From assembly GCA_017983795.1 (NCBI GenBank), contig JAGOAS010000004.1, forward strand, positions 142,002 through 206,001: 64,000 bases of DNA. The letters are read 5' to 3'. Both the position numbers and the translations under genes were made by a program. The DNA comes from Piscinibacter sp. Lineage in GTDB: Bacteria > Pseudomonadota > Gammaproteobacteria > Burkholderiales > Burkholderiaceae_C. A model generated the notes under the pieces. It worked only from the letters and a program-made list of their open reading frames with translations. It did no database searches and had not been told where the DNA came from. Positions 38,482 to 51,155 of the stretch are shown in pieces. Numbering within the stretch: position 1 is the stretch's first letter; every line of letters begins with the position of its first letter.

Positions 38482-38953
38482 GCTGGCCGCTGCAGCGGCG
38501 CTGCTGGCGCTGGCTGCCGGCTGGCAGGCCGCGGCGGCCCCGCGCGGCATCGAGCCGTTCGGCGCCGGCACCTGGCCGGCATTGCAGTCGTCGCTGACGA
38601 AGCCGGCGCTGGTGGTGTTCTCGTCCACCAGCTGCGGCAACTGCCCGGCGGTGATGCAGCAGCTTTCCGCCGAACTGCGCCGCCGCCGCATCGATGCCAC
38701 GCTGATGGCCGTGGTCACCGACATGGCGCCCGGCGAAGACGATGCCCACCTGCTGCGTCAGGCGCACTACCGCGTCGCCGAGCGCCTGTTCGCCTTCGAT
38801 GGCCAGGCCGCGGCGCTGCGCCATGCCGTCAACCCCGGCTGGCGCGGCGCCACGCCCTATGTCGGACTGCTGGTACCCGGCCAGAGCGTGCGCTGGGTGA
38901 CCGGCGCACCGTCGAGCGCCGAGCTCGATGCCTGGGCCGCGGCCCGACACTGA
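38459..38953 (+). CDS. Periplasmic thioredoxin-like protein
   Basis: A 164-residue protein with a signal peptide (AAALLALAAGWQAAAA) and a thioredoxin-type motif SSTSCGNCPAVMQQL near residue 60, followed by a cis-Pro-like TPYVGLLV. The CGNC motif is unlike CGPC of thioredoxin. It overlaps the preceding gene by 23 bases, so it is translationally coupled. In a metal-handling operon it could reduce metal-binding cysteines of a partner; this is inference. Confidence 0.75.
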   Translation: MSTLSFPKLAAAAALLALAAGWQAAAAPRGIEPFGAGTWPALQSSLTKPALVVFSSTSCGNCPAVMQQLSAELRRRRIDATLMAVVTDMAPGEDDAHLLRQAHYRVAERLFAFDGQAAALRHAVNPGWRGATPYVGLLVPGQSVRWVTGAPSSAELDAWAAARH

Positions 38954-38987
38954 TTCCCGTTCCGTTCCAACCCCTGGAGAAACCGCG

Positions 38988-39455
38988 ATGAAGACCGTTC
39001 AGTTCACCGTCCTGGCCGCCCTGGCGTTCACCGCCGCCGCCGTATCGGCACAGACCAGCGTCAAGGACGGCTGGGTGCGCAGCACCGTCGAGCCGCAGAA
39101 GGCCACCGGCGCCTTCATGCAGATCACCTCGCCGCAGGGCGGCAAGCTGGTCGGCGCGCAGTCGCCGGTGGCCGGCGTCACCGAGGTGCACGAGATGGCG
39201 ATGGAGGGCAACGTGATGAAGATGCGCGCGGTGTCCGCGCTGGAGCTGCCCGCCGGCAAGGCCGTCGAGCTCAAACCCGGCGGCTACCACGTGATGCTGA
39301 TGGACCTGAAGCAGGCGCTGAAGGCGGGCGAGACCGTGCCGCTGACGCTCACCGTCGAGGGCAAGGACGGCAAGCGCGAGACCGTCGAGCTCAAGCTGCC
39401 GGTCAAGGCCGCCGCTGCCGCGCCCGCGGCGCAGCACGAGCACGCCAAGCACTGA
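38988..39455 (+). CDS. Periplasmic copper chaperone PCu(A)C
   Basis: A 155-residue protein with a signal peptide (cleaved after VSAQ) and the DUF461/PCu(A)C copper site: VHEMAMEGNVMKM (His and Met ligands) and, about 20 residues on, YHVMLMDL. The C-terminus is His-rich (AQHEHAKH). Such proteins carry Cu(I) in the periplasm, mainly for assembly of cytochrome oxidase Cu(A). An CTGGAGAAA ribosome site precedes the ATG. It is the strongest evidence that this operon deals with copper. Confidence 0.9.
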   Translation: MKTVQFTVLAALAFTAAAVSAQTSVKDGWVRSTVEPQKATGAFMQITSPQGGKLVGAQSPVAGVTEVHEMAMEGNVMKMRAVSALELPAGKAVELKPGGYHVMLMDLKQALKAGETVPLTLTVEGKDGKRETVELKLPVKAAAAAPAAQHEHAKH

Positions 39456-39465
39456 CGAAGAACGG

Positions 39466-40038
39466 TCAGCGCGCGAGGGCCTTGAGCGCGAGCTTGATGC
39501 CTTCGCTGACGCCGACCTCGGCCGGCAGCGCCTTCAGCGCCGCGGCCGCTTCGCGGTCGCTGTAGCCCAGCGCCACCAGCGCCTGCAGGATGTCGCCGTG
39601 CGCGTCGCCCTGCACGGCGGCCGGCGCGGCGATGGCGTCGCCGAGCTTGCCTTTGAGCTCGAGCAGCAGGCGCTCGGCGGTCTTCTTGCCGATGCCCGGC
39701 ACCTTCACGAGGCGGCCGCTCTCCTGCAGGCTCACCGCCTGCGCGAGTTCGGAAACGCTCAGGCCGGAGAGGATGGCGAGCGCCGTGCGCGGCCCGACGC
39801 CGGAGATCTTCACCAGCTGGCGGAAGGTGCTGCGCTCCTCGTGGCTGAGGAAGCCGTAGAGCACCTGCGCATCCTCGCGCACCACGAAGTGCGTCAGCAG
39901 CACGACGCGCTCGCCCAACGCCGGCAGGTTGTAGAACGTGCTCATCGGCACGTCGACTTCGTAGCCGACGCCGTTGACGTCGACGAGCAGCTGCGGCGGA
40001 TTCTTCTCCGCCAGGGTTCCGCTGAGCCTGCCGATCAA
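39466..40038 (-). CDS. ruvA: Holliday junction protein RuvA
   Basis: A 190-residue protein with the OB-fold N-terminus ([20 protein letters not shown]), the two helix-hairpin-helix motifs ([15 protein letters not shown] and [19 protein letters not shown]) and the domain III that binds RuvB ([15 protein letters not shown]). It starts at TTG 40038, which overlaps the stop of the response-regulator gene (TTGA). It tetramerises on Holliday junctions and loads RuvB, encoded at 33256-34317. Confidence 0.95.
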   Translation of the reverse strand: MIGRLSGTLAEKNPPQLLVDVNGVGYEVDVPMSTFYNLPALGERVVLLTHFVVREDAQVLYGFLSHEERSTFRQLVKISGVGPRTALAILSGLSVSELAQAVSLQESGRLVKVPGIGKKTAERLLLELKGKLGDAIAAPAAVQGDAHGDILQALVALGYSDREAAAALKALPAEVGVSEGIKLALKALAR

Positions 40039-40688
40039 CGGCCGCGCCCGAACAGGCCGAGGCGCTGCGCTTCCAGCGCCGCTTCTGCGCGCGAGCTCAC
40101 GTTGAGCTTGCGGTAGATCTGCTTGACGTAGTCGGCGATGGTGTGGCGCGAGAGGTTGAGCTGCACGCCGATCTCCGGCAGCGTGAAGCCCTTGGCCACG
40201 CGCAGCAGCACCTCGTTCTCGCGGTCGGTGAGCTGCACGTGCGGGATCATGTCCTTCTGCGGCTTGGCCTGCGCGGCGAAGTACGCGATGACGCGGCGCG
40301 CGATCGACGGCGACAGCGGCGGCTCGCCCTGGCTCATGCGGCTCAGCTGCTCGGCGATCAGCTCGCGCGCCTGCTCCTTGAGCACATAGCCGAAGGCGCC
40401 GGCCTGCAGCGCCGGGAAGAGGTGTTCGTCGTCGTCGTGGATGGTCACCACCACCGACTGGCACTCGGGCTGGTGTTCGCGCAGCGACGCCACCACGTCC
40501 ACGCCCGAGCCGTCGGGCAGGCCGAGGTCGACCAGCGCGAGATCGAACTTCAGCGCGCTGACCAGGCCGAGCGCGTCGTGCACGCGCGCCGATTCGGAGA
40601 TCTGGGCGTCCGGGAACACCTGGTTGATCAGCACCTTCAGCCAGGCGCGGATCTCGGGCAGGTCCTCGAGCAGCAGGATGTTCTTCAT
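40035..40688 (-). CDS. NarL/FixJ family response regulator
   Basis: A 217-residue regulator: receiver domain (1-120, phospho-Asp in [13 protein letters not shown] near residue 54, Lys in YVLKEQA) and a LuxR-type helix-turn-helix (150-205, [20 protein letters not shown]). The partner is the histidine kinase just upstream on the same strand, with a 46-base gap. It precedes ruvA with a TTGA overlap. Target genes are unknown. Confidence 0.92.
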   Translation of the reverse strand: MKNILLLEDLPEIRAWLKVLINQVFPDAQISESARVHDALGLVSALKFDLALVDLGLPDGSGVDVVASLREHQPECQSVVVTIHDDDEHLFPALQAGAFGYVLKEQARELIAEQLSRMSQGEPPLSPSIARRVIAYFAAQAKPQKDMIPHVQLTDRENEVLLRVAKGFTLPEIGVQLNLSRHTIADYVKQIYRKLNVSSRAEAALEAQRLGLFGRGR

Positions 40689-40734
40689 GGTGAGTCCTCA
40701 CTCGGAGCGCGCAGGCTCCGCGGCGGAGATCGTA

Positions 40735-42618
40735 TCAGCGCGAGGCGGACGCCGGGGCTTCCGGGCCGAGGGGCAACGTGAGCCTTATCACGGTGCCATA
40801 GCCGGGGCCGGACTCCACCAGGCACTGGCCCTGCATCTGCTTGGCGCGCTGCTTCATGCTGGTCATGCCGTGGCCGCGGTCGAGCTTGCCGTCGAGCTCC
40901 ATCGGGATGCCCTTGCCGTTGTCCTGGATGTTGATGCCGAAGTTGCCTTGGTGGATCGCGCAGCGCACCTTCACGTGCGAGGCGCCGCTGTGCTTGATGA
41001 TGTTGTTGACCGACTCGCGCAGGATGCGCGTGGTCTGCACGTAGACGCGCGCGGCCAGCACCTGATCGCTGTCCTCGGCGGGGCTCTTCCAGTCGATCTC
41101 GACGTTGGCCTGGCCGAGCCGCATCACCGTCTCGGCGCGCCAGTCGGCCAGCGCGTCGGTCAGGCGCACCGGCTTGCCGGTCAGGCCGCGCACCGACAGG
41201 CGCATCTCCTCGAGCGCCTCGCGCGCCAGCGTGGAGATGCGCTCGCTCTCGCTGGTGTGCACGATGGTCAGCAGCTTGGCGCCGAGGTCGTCGTGCAGGT
41301 CGGCGGCGATGCGCTTGCGCTCCTTCTGCGTCACCTCCTCGATGCGCGCCTCGGCCTGTTCGGCATGCGTGCGCTCGAGCTCGGCGCTGACCTCGCGCAC
41401 GCGCGCGTCGATCAGGTAGCGCATGTCGGGCACCGCGGCGGGCGCGGCGGCGCGCTGCAGCAGCAGGCGCACGCCGAAGGCGAGCAGGATCAGCGGCAGC
41501 CACACCTGCAGGCGCGGCGCCTCGGGCAGCGGCAGCCAGCCGCGCTGCACCGCCAGCTCGTGCAGCATCACCGCCGAGGTGGCGGCGAGCGTGATGGCCA
41601 TCGGCACGAAATCGCGGCGCCGGTCGCGCCAGCTGATGCGCAGGTGCAGCAGCATGGCGCCGAAGGTCTCCAGCGCCAGCACCACGTACCACGCGCTGGT
41701 GGTGGCGAACAGCCGCGACGGGCCGGCGACCAGCAGGCTCACCGGCATCACCACGCACTGCGCCAGCAGGGCCGCCTCGATCATGCGCGAGCGCACGCCG
41801 GCATAGCTGAGCAGGAACTGCACGCCCAGCGCCAGCACCGGCGTGAAGGCGAGGCAGACGAGGAACTCGACGGTGGCGTTGTCCAGCGGCACCGCGCGCC
41901 ACCAGTGGCGCGCCGAGAGCAGCGCCAGGCCGACGGCCATCAGCCCGTAGTAGCCCAGCGGCGCGTCGCGCCGGTTCACCCAGGCCAGCAGCACCATCAC
42001 CACGCCCAGTGTCGCCAGCGCGAGATTGACGATCTTGACGATGCTGACGTTCCAGAACACCGCGTCGGCATAACGCCCGACCAGCGCGTCGTGGGCGCCG
42101 ATGCGCAGCTCCGACAGGCCGCCGGCGCGGTCACGCGAGGCGACGCTCGCCAGCGCATGGCCGCGCACGTGCAGGTCGAGCACGTTGCCCTGCGAGAGCA
42201 CCAGCCCGCCGGGGATGGTCACCAGCTGCGGGTAGTGGCAGTCGCGCGCCATCGTGTCGCCGGGGCGCCCGCCGCTGTGGATGCGGCGGCCGTTGAGGTA
42301 GACGTCCAGCGCGCTGCAGGCGCGGTGCACGTACAGGCCGAGCAGGTCGTTGCGATCGAGCGCGCGGCCGGGGTCGAACTGCACGCGGTACCACACGCCG
42401 CCGTCGTGGCGCGGGTTGCTCTCGGCCCATTCGTCGGGCAGCGACACCGTCGCCGCCGACGGATCGCCCTCGGGGAAGCGCTCGGCGTTGCTGGCCACCG
42501 CCAGCGCCTGCGAGAGCAACTGCATGTCCGGCGGCTGCGCCGAAGCCGCGGCGCCCCCGGCCAGCAGCGCGGCCAGCACGAGGCGCAAGACGGTGCGGAG
42601 CAGGGCAGCGCGGGGCAT
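40735..42618 (-). CDS. Sensor histidine kinase with 7TMR-DISM-type sensor
   Basis: A 627-residue kinase. It has a signal peptide, an extracytoplasmic beta-sandwich domain (about 40-190: WYRVQFDPGRALDRNDLLGL), seven predicted membrane helices (about 200-395) and a cytoplasmic HisKA_3/HATPase part with H-box RKRIAADLHDDLGAKLL, N-box ESVNNIIKHS and G-box DNGKGIP. The layout fits 7TMR-DISM receptors with carbohydrate- or ligand-like extracellular domains. ATG at 42618 begins the signal peptide. Cognate regulator: the NarL-type protein that follows. Confidence 0.88.
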   Translation of the reverse strand: MPRAALLRTVLRLVLAALLAGGAAASAQPPDMQLLSQALAVASNAERFPEGDPSAATVSLPDEWAESNPRHDGGVWYRVQFDPGRALDRNDLLGLYVHRACSALDVYLNGRRIHSGGRPGDTMARDCHYPQLVTIPGGLVLSQGNVLDLHVRGHALASVASRDRAGGLSELRIGAHDALVGRYADAVFWNVSIVKIVNLALATLGVVMVLLAWVNRRDAPLGYYGLMAVGLALLSARHWWRAVPLDNATVEFLVCLAFTPVLALGVQFLLSYAGVRSRMIEAALLAQCVVMPVSLLVAGPSRLFATTSAWYVVLALETFGAMLLHLRISWRDRRRDFVPMAITLAATSAVMLHELAVQRGWLPLPEAPRLQVWLPLILLAFGVRLLLQRAAAPAAVPDMRYLIDARVREVSAELERTHAEQAEARIEEVTQKERKRIAADLHDDLGAKLLTIVHTSESERISTLAREALEEMRLSVRGLTGKPVRLTDALADWRAETVMRLGQANVEIDWKSPAEDSDQVLAARVYVQTTRILRESVNNIIKHSGASHVKVRCAIHQGNFGINIQDNGKGIPMELDGKLDRGHGMTSMKQRAKQMQGQCLVESGPGYGTVIRLTLPLGPEAPASASR

Positions 42619-42733
42619 GGCCGGCGATTGTGCAGGATGGCCGTGCGCGCGCGGCGGCCGCGGGGCGGTCGGATGCCACGCTAACGCGCGGCTTGGCGCC
42701 ACAATGCCGGTCTTTGCTGCAGACCCGCGCGCC

Positions 42734-43717
42734 GTGATCCTCCGCCACGCCTTCATTCCGCCCGACAACACCCGCCTGGCGCACCTGTGCGGCAGCCTCG
42801 ACGAGCACCTGCGCAGCATCGAAGCGGCGCTGGACGTGAGCATCACGCGGCGCAACGAGTCCTTCCGCGTCGAAGGCGGCAAGCGCCAGGCCGAGCGCGC
42901 GGTGGCGCTGCTGCAGTCGCTCTACGATCGTGCGCGGCGCGCGCTGCCGGCCGAGCAGGTGCAACTGGCCATCGTCGAGGCGATGGCCGACCTGAAGGCG
43001 CCGCCGCTGCGCGCCGCGACGCCCGCCGACGCGCTGCCCGCGGAGGACGGCGAAATCGTGCTGCACACGCGGCGCAGCGATCTGTCGGGCCGCACGCCCA
43101 ACCAGGTGACCTACCTGCGCAACATCCTCGGCCACGACATCACCTTCGGCATCGGCCCGGCCGGTACCGGCAAGACCTTTCTCGCGGTGGCCTGCGCGGT
43201 CGATGCGCTGGAGCGCAGCCAGGTGCAGCGCATCATCCTCACGCGCCCGGCGGTCGAGGCCGGCGAGCGCCTCGGCTTCCTGCCCGGTGATCTGGCGCAG
43301 AAGGTCGACCCTTACCTGCGCCCGCTGTACGACGCGCTCTACGACCTGATGGGCTTCGACCGCGTCACCAAGGCCTTCGAAAAGGGCACGCTGGAGATCG
43401 CGCCGCTGGCCTTCATGCGCGGACGCACGCTCAACCACGCCTTCGTCATCCTCGACGAGGCGCAGAACACCACGCCCGAGCAGATGAAGATGTTCCTCAC
43501 GCGCATCGGCTTCGGCGCCAAGGCGGTGGTGACCGGCGACGTCAGCCAGATCGACCTGCCCAAGGGCACGCTCAGCGGCCTGATCGACGCCGAGCGCGTG
43601 CTGCGCCGCGTGCGCGGCATCGCGACGACGCGCTTCACCGCCGCCGACGTGGTGCGGCATCCGCTGGTGGCGCGCATCGTCGAGGCCTACGACGATGCGC
43701 GTGCGGACGAGCGCTGA
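42734..43717 (+). CDS. phoH: PhoH family ATPase
   Basis: A 327-residue protein with an N-terminal KH-like region and a PhoH ATPase domain: Walker [16 protein letters not shown], Walker [10 protein letters not shown] and [10 protein letters not shown]. PhoH-like proteins (YbeZ) are linked to ribosome maturation with YbeY, and ybeY follows four bases downstream. GTG at 42734 matches the usual start ([11 protein letters not shown]); an in-frame ATG at 42704 would add ten residues. It is a helicase-like RNA-associated ATPase by family. Confidence 0.92.
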   Translation: MILRHAFIPPDNTRLAHLCGSLDEHLRSIEAALDVSITRRNESFRVEGGKRQAERAVALLQSLYDRARRALPAEQVQLAIVEAMADLKAPPLRAATPADALPAEDGEIVLHTRRSDLSGRTPNQVTYLRNILGHDITFGIGPAGTGKTFLAVACAVDALERSQVQRIILTRPAVEAGERLGFLPGDLAQKVDPYLRPLYDALYDLMGFDRVTKAFEKGTLEIAPLAFMRGRTLNHAFVILDEAQNTTPEQMKMFLTRIGFGAKAVVTGDVSQIDLPKGTLSGLIDAERVLRRVRGIATTRFTAADVVRHPLVARIVEAYDDARADER

Positions 43718-43721
43718 AGCC

Positions 43722-44174
43722 ATGGCGAGCGCACGCCCCGAGCTTTCGCTCTCGCTGCAGTTCGCCGACGCGAGCCACCGCGCGCAGCTGCCGCGCCACA
43801 AGGTGGCGCGCTGGATCCGCGCCGCGCTGGAGTCGGATGCCGAGCTGGCGGTGCGCATCGTCGACGCCGAGGAAGGCCGCGCGCTGAACCGCGATTTCCG
43901 CGGCAAGGACTACGCCACCAACGTGCTGACCTTCGACTACGCGAAGGAGCCCGTGGTGCACGCTGACCTGGTGCTGTGCGCGCCGGTGGTCGAGCGCGAG
44001 GCGGCCGAGCAGGGCAAGACGATCGTGGCGCATTACGCCCACCTGCTGGTGCACGGCACGCTGCACGCGCAGGGCTGGGATCACGAGCGCGCGCGTGACG
44101 CGAAGCGGATGGAAGCGCGCGAGACGGCGATCCTCGCGGCGCTCGGCTTTGCCAATCCCTACGAGGAAGCCTGA
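43722..44174 (+). CDS. ybeY: Endoribonuclease YbeY (rRNA maturation)
   Basis: A 150-residue metal-dependent RNase with the signature [16 protein letters not shown], giving the zinc triad H-x3-H-x5-H, and the [10 protein letters not shown] strand. It matures the 3' end of 16S rRNA and supports ribosome quality control. ATG at 43722 is chosen; the stop overlaps the convergent transporter gene by 16 bases. Confidence 0.95.
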   Translation: MASARPELSLSLQFADASHRAQLPRHKVARWIRAALESDAELAVRIVDAEEGRALNRDFRGKDYATNVLTFDYAKEPVVHADLVLCAPVVEREAAEQGKTIVAHYAHLLVHGTLHAQGWDHERARDAKRMEARETAILAALGFANPYEEA

Positions 44175-45067
44175 GCTGCGCGCGCGGCGCGCGAGGGCAG
44201 CAGCACCGAGGCGATCGCCACCAGCATCAGCACGATGGCGGCGAAGTCCTGCCAGTGCAGCTGCTCGTTGAGCCACCAGGCGCCCGACAGCGTGCCCAGC
44301 ACCGGGATCAGCATCACCGACAGCGTCGAGGCCACCGGCGGCAGCGCGCGCGCCAGGTAGAGCCACACCGGCTGGGCGAAGCCGAAGATCAGCACCGCGT
44401 TGAACACGATCGCCGCCCACACGCCCGGCGCCGGCGCGTGCCAGCGCTCGTGCTCCAGTGCGGCGGCGAGCACGGTCATCACGAGCGTGGTGAGCGTCGT
44501 CATCCAGAACACGATGGCCAGCGTCGGCGCCTCCATGCGCGTGCGGCGCAGCTGCTGCGTGCCGAGCGCCCAGACGGCCGCGGACAGCAGCATGCCGCCG
44601 GCGGCCCAGGGCTTGCCCGACATGCGGCCGAGCTCGTGCCACAGCAGCAGCGCGACGCCGATCGCCGCCGCCGCCACGCCGGCCAGCTGGCGCGCCGCGA
44701 GGCGCTGGCCGAACAGCGCCATGCCCCACAGCGCCGAGAACACCGGCATGGTGTAGCCGAGGATGGCGGCGCGGCCCGAGGAGAGCGCCTGCACCGACAG
44801 GATCGCCAGCACGTGCCAGACGATCATGTTGGTGATGGTGAGCTTGGCGAGCTCCGGCCAGTCGCGCCGCGCGATGCGCAGCGGCTGGCCGAGCGCGCGC
44901 ACCGCCAGCCACAGCACCGGCAGGCCGATCCACATCGAGAGGGCGCGGAAGCTCAGCGGCGGGAACTGCGTCACGCCGAACTTCATGATCGGCCAGTTCA
45001 GGCCCCACACCAGCGTCAGCCCGGCCAGCAGCGCGAGCTGGCGGGCGTTGAAATGCGCTCCGCTCAA
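44159..45067 (-). CDS. DMT superfamily (EamA) transporter
   Basis: A 302-residue ten-helix inner-membrane protein with two EamA repeats (about 10-140 and 155-290), each starting with a membrane pair such as [16 protein letters not shown]. EamA proteins export metabolites or amino acids; the substrate is unknown. The start is TTG at 45067 overlapping the stop of the CorA-like gene (TTGA); no ATG exists near the N-terminus. Confidence 0.88.
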   Translation of the reverse strand: MSGAHFNARQLALLAGLTLVWGLNWPIMKFGVTQFPPLSFRALSMWIGLPVLWLAVRALGQPLRIARRDWPELAKLTITNMIVWHVLAILSVQALSSGRAAILGYTMPVFSALWGMALFGQRLAARQLAGVAAAAIGVALLLWHELGRMSGKPWAAGGMLLSAAVWALGTQQLRRTRMEAPTLAIVFWMTTLTTLVMTVLAAALEHERWHAPAPGVWAAIVFNAVLIFGFAQPVWLYLARALPPVASTLSVMLIPVLGTLSGAWWLNEQLHWQDFAAIVLMLVAIASVLLPSRAARAAQASS

Positions 45068-46161
45068 TGCCGGCTGCCCAGGTAGTTCTTGCGCCAGAAG
45101 AAGACGCTCAGGCCGATGCCCAGCACCAGCATCACGAAGAAGACGATCCAGAAGCCGGTCGGGCTGTGGATGAGCGGCAGGCCTTCGAAGTTCATGCCGA
45201 AGAAGCCGGTGACCAGGTTGAGCGGCAGGAAGATCGCCGTCAGCACGGTCAGCGTGCGCATGATGTTGTTGGTGCGGTGGCTCTGCGCGGCGAAGTGCAT
45301 CTGCACCGCCGTCTCGGCCGAAGATTCGAGCCGGCGCACGTGCGTCAGCACGCGCTCGATGTGCTCGATGATGTCGCGCGAGCGCAGCCGCAGCAGCTCG
45401 CGCTCGCGGCGCGCTGCCGCTTCGGCCTCGTCGGGCCACTCCTCGAGCGCATCGATCCACTCGACCAGCGCGCTGCGCTGGTCCTCGCAGGTGTCCTCGA
45501 GCAGGTGCAGCGCGTTGCGCGACTCCAGCAGCAGCTGCCAGTTGCTGAAGCCGCCGCCGGGGCGGAACAGCTCGTGCTGCAGGTGGGTGAACTGGCGCGT
45601 CAGCAGGCGGCGCAGCTCGAGGTAGCTGTCGACCATGTGGTTGACCATGCGCAGCATCAGGTCGGCCGTGCCGCTGGGCAGGCGCGAGCCGCCGCGCGCA
45701 TCGCCGGGCTGCGCCTGCTGCGCCATGCGCGACGCGAAGTAGTCGCGCACCTGGCAGTCGGTGGGGTGCACGGTGAGCAGCACACGGTCGAACAGCGCGA
45801 AGCCGACCGGGCTGGTGTCGATGGCGTCGATGGCGCGGCGCGCCGACGCGCTCGTGCCGTGCTCCTCGTCGAGAAAGCTGCCGGCCGTGCCCGCGCCGGC
45901 GGCGAGGCGGCGGAATACCAGCAGGTCGTAGCCCGAGGTGGCGTCGAAGTGCGAGGGCAGCTGGTTGTTCAGCAGATCGGAGACGTGCAGGTCGACCAGG
46001 GTGCTGCCGGTCCACTGCGCCAGCCGGGCCTGCAGCATCGCGACGTTGACCTCGAACTCGCGGCGCGCCGCGCCGATCCAGAGGTAGCCGCCGGCCGGCA
46101 GCGCCTCGGGCAGCGCGTCGAGCTCGACGAACTGCTCGCCGCTGACGTGGAAGACGCGCAT
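45064..46161 (-). CDS. CorA/ZntB-type divalent cation transporter
   Basis: A 365-residue protein: long soluble N-terminal domain (1-300) with heptad-rich helices, then two C-terminal membrane helices around the pore motif FFGMNFEGLPLIH. The GMN motif defines CorA proteins; the gene cannot be assigned to Mg2+, Co2+ or Zn2+ by sequence. The last residues [12 protein letters not shown] follow the second helix. It precedes the EamA gene with overlapping stop/start. Confidence 0.9.
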   Translation of the reverse strand: MRVFHVSGEQFVELDALPEALPAGGYLWIGAARREFEVNVAMLQARLAQWTGSTLVDLHVSDLLNNQLPSHFDATSGYDLLVFRRLAAGAGTAGSFLDEEHGTSASARRAIDAIDTSPVGFALFDRVLLTVHPTDCQVRDYFASRMAQQAQPGDARGGSRLPSGTADLMLRMVNHMVDSYLELRRLLTRQFTHLQHELFRPGGGFSNWQLLLESRNALHLLEDTCEDQRSALVEWIDALEEWPDEAEAAARRERELLRLRSRDIIEHIERVLTHVRRLESSAETAVQMHFAAQSHRTNNIMRTLTVLTAIFLPLNLVTGFFGMNFEGLPLIHSPTGFWIVFFVMLVLGIGLSVFFWRKNYLGSRH

Positions 46162-46186
46162 GCGGTCTGTCGGTCCGCAGCGCGCC

Positions 46187-48971
<2,785 letters not shown>

Positions 48972-48982
48972 TCGGGCCCTCC

Positions 48983-48988
48983 TAGAAT
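48983..48988 (+). promoter_or_regulatory. -10 element six bases before the ferredoxin gene
   Basis: TAGAAT followed by CCGCCC and the ATG at 48995. A seven-base stem (AGGAGGG at 48961-48967 and CCCTCCT at 48977-48983) overlaps the VanZ stop just upstream. Leaderless transcription is possible. Confidence 0.4.
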
Positions 48989-48994
48989 CCGCCC

Positions 48995-49321
48995 ATGAGC
49001 TACTACCAGCGCCACATCTTCTTCTGTCTGAACCAGCGCGACAACGGCGAGAACGCCTGCGCGCAGCACGGCGCGAAGGAAGGCTTCGACCACTGCAAGA
49101 CGCGCATCAAGGCCGAAGGCCTGGCCGGGCCGGGCGGCGTGCGCGTCAACAAGGCCGGCTGCCTCGATCGCTGCGCCGGCGCGCCGGTGGCGGTGGTCTA
49201 CCCGGAAGCGGTCTGGTACACCTACGTCGACCAGGCCGACATCGACGAGATCGTCGACAAGCACCTGAAGAACGGCCAGGTGGTCGAGCGCCTGCTGCTG
49301 CCGCCGGGCGTGGGCCGGTGA
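48995..49321 (+). CDS. Thioredoxin-fold (2Fe-2S) ferredoxin-like protein
   Basis: A 108-residue protein of the thioredoxin-like [2Fe-2S] family. Cysteines at RHIFFCLNQR, NGENACAQHG and KAGCLDRCAG match the CX(n)C and CX3C cluster pattern. It ends with a charged HLKNGQVVERLLLP. Electron-transfer role and partner are unknown. The stop overlaps the GTG of the hydrolase gene. Confidence 0.88.
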   Translation: MSYYQRHIFFCLNQRDNGENACAQHGAKEGFDHCKTRIKAEGLAGPGGVRVNKAGCLDRCAGAPVAVVYPEAVWYTYVDQADIDEIVDKHLKNGQVVERLLLPPGVGR

Positions 49322-49938
49322 ACCACCAGACCGTCCGACAGCTCGTGCCCGGCCCGGCCGGGGCGATCGAGTGTGCGATCGATCTGCCGCCCACGCCCGA
49401 GCACGGCGTGGCGGTGATCTGCCATCCGCACCCGCAGCATGGCGGCACGATGGACAACAAGGTCGCGCAGACGCTCGCCCGCGCGGCCATCGCCCTGGGC
49501 TGGCGCAGCGTGCGCTTCAACTTCCGCGGCGTCGGCGCCTCCGAGGGGCATTGGGACGAGGGCCGCGGCGAGATCGACGACGCGCTGGCGGTTGTCCGCG
49601 CGATGCGCCGCGCCGGCGAGCCGCTGCTGCTGGCGGGCTTCTCCTTCGGTGCTTACGTCGCGTCACAGGCCGCGGCGCGCCTGCCCGATGATGCGAAGCC
49701 GCAGCGGCTGGCGCTGGTGGGCCCGTCGACACAGAAGCAGCGCATGCCCGCGGTGCCGGCCGATACCGTGGTGATCCATGGCGAGGCCGACGACGTGGTG
49801 CCGCTCTCCGCCACGCTCGAGTGGGCGCGGCCGCAGGCCTTGCCGGTGATCGTCTTCCCCGGCACCGGCCATTTCTTCCACGGGCAGCTCGGGCTGCTCA
49901 AGAACGTGCTGGTGCAGCAGCTGCGCAGCAACTCCTGA
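49318..49938 (+). CDS. Alpha/beta hydrolase, small family
   Basis: A 206-residue hydrolase. The nucleophile motif is LLAGFSFGAYVAS near residue 103; HPHPQHGGTMDNK forms the oxyanion/HG region near residue 40, and the catalytic Asp and His are in EADDVVPL and PGTGHFFHG. It starts with GTG inside the ferredoxin stop (GTGA). The family is conserved in betaproteobacteria; substrate unknown. Confidence 0.88.
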   Translation: MNHQTVRQLVPGPAGAIECAIDLPPTPEHGVAVICHPHPQHGGTMDNKVAQTLARAAIALGWRSVRFNFRGVGASEGHWDEGRGEIDDALAVVRAMRRAGEPLLLAGFSFGAYVASQAAARLPDDAKPQRLALVGPSTQKQRMPAVPADTVVIHGEADDVVPLSATLEWARPQALPVIVFPGTGHFFHGQLGLLKNVLVQQLRSNS

Positions 49939-49957
49939 TTCTTCTCTCACGACACCG

Positions 49958-51124
49958 ATGAAGCGACTGATTCCCTGGCTGGCCGCCACGCTGGCCCTCG
50001 CCCTTCCCTTGGCCGCGCGCGCGCAGATGCCGCAGCCGCCCGAGGTTGCCGCCAAGAGCTACCTGCTGCTGGACATGGCCAGCAACCAGGTGCTGGCCGA
50101 GCGCAACGCCGATGCCGCCGCCGACCCGGCCTCGCTGACCAAGCTGATGACGGCCTACGTCGTGTTCGCCGCGCTGCGCGACAAGAAGATCAGCGAAGAC
50201 CAGGTGCTGCCGGTCTCGCTGCGCGCCTGGGAGGAGCGCAAGGGCGGCGGCTCGCTGATGTTCATCGAGCCGCGCGACAAGCCCAAGGTGTCCGACCTGC
50301 TGCGCGGCATGATCGTCAACAGCGGCAACGACGCCTCGGTGGTGCTGGCCGAGGGGGTGGGCGGCACGCTGCCCACCTTCGTCGAGATGATGAACCGGCA
50401 GGCGCAGGCCTTCGGCCTGAAGAACACCTCGTTCAAGAACGTCACCGGCCTGACCGAGCCGGGCCACCAGAGCACCGCGCGCGACATGGCGGTGATCGCC
50501 TCGCGCATCATCCGCGACTTCCCCGAGTACTACCCGATCTACTCGACGAAGAAATACCGCTTCGAGGGCGCGCCGGCGAGCAACGAGAACAACCGCAACG
50601 TGCTGCTCTCGCGTGACCCGACGGTCGACGGCATGAAGACCGGCTACACCGAGGCCGCCGGCTACTGCCTGGTGGCCAGCGCGCAGCGCGACTTCCCGAA
50701 CGGCAAGCGGCGCCTGCTCAGCGTGGTGCTCAACACCACCTCGATGGAAGCGCGCGCCACCGAGAGCCAGAAGCTGCTCAACTGGGGCTACGTGGCCTGG
50801 GACGCGGTGCGCCTGTTCGAGCCGGGCAAGGCGATCGCCACGCCGCAGGTGTGGAAGGGCAAGACGAACGAAGCGAAGCTCGGCGCCGAGGCCGGCGTCT
50901 TCGTCAGCGTGCCCAAGGGCGAGGGCGGCAAGCTGGTGACGAAGATCGAACGCACCGATCCGCTGGTGGCGCCGCTCGCCAAGGGGCAGAAGGTGGGCGT
51001 GTTGAAGGTCGCCACCGCGGCCGGCGCGCCGGTGGCCGAGGTGCCGCTGGTGGTGCTGGAGCAGGTCGACGAGGCCGGCATCCTCGGCCGCGCCTGGGAC
51101 GCCATCCGCCTGTGGATCAAGTGA
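49958..51124 (+). CDS. dacC: D-alanyl-D-alanine carboxypeptidase (PBP5/6-type)
   Basis: A 388-residue periplasmic peptidase: signal peptide (cleaved after ARA), SxxK in DPASLTKLMTAYV, SGN in IVNSGNDASVVLAEG and KTG in VDGMKTGYTEAAGYC, then a C-terminal beta domain and an amphipathic anchor (RAWDAIRLWIK). It trims pentapeptide side chains of peptidoglycan. It is the first gene of a conserved cluster with a D-amino-acid aminotransferase, ybeD, lipB and lipA. Confidence 0.94.
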   Translation: MKRLIPWLAATLALALPLAARAQMPQPPEVAAKSYLLLDMASNQVLAERNADAAADPASLTKLMTAYVVFAALRDKKISEDQVLPVSLRAWEERKGGGSLMFIEPRDKPKVSDLLRGMIVNSGNDASVVLAEGVGGTLPTFVEMMNRQAQAFGLKNTSFKNVTGLTEPGHQSTARDMAVIASRIIRDFPEYYPIYSTKKYRFEGAPASNENNRNVLLSRDPTVDGMKTGYTEAAGYCLVASAQRDFPNGKRRLLSVVLNTTSMEARATESQKLLNWGYVAWDAVRLFEPGKAIATPQVWKGKTNEAKLGAEAGVFVSVPKGEGGKLVTKIERTDPLVAPLAKGQKVGVLKVATAAGAPVAEVPLVVLEQVDEAGILGRAWDAIRLWIK

Positions 51125-51155
51125 GCGCCGCACGGCCGTTCCGAAGGCGCTCGCG

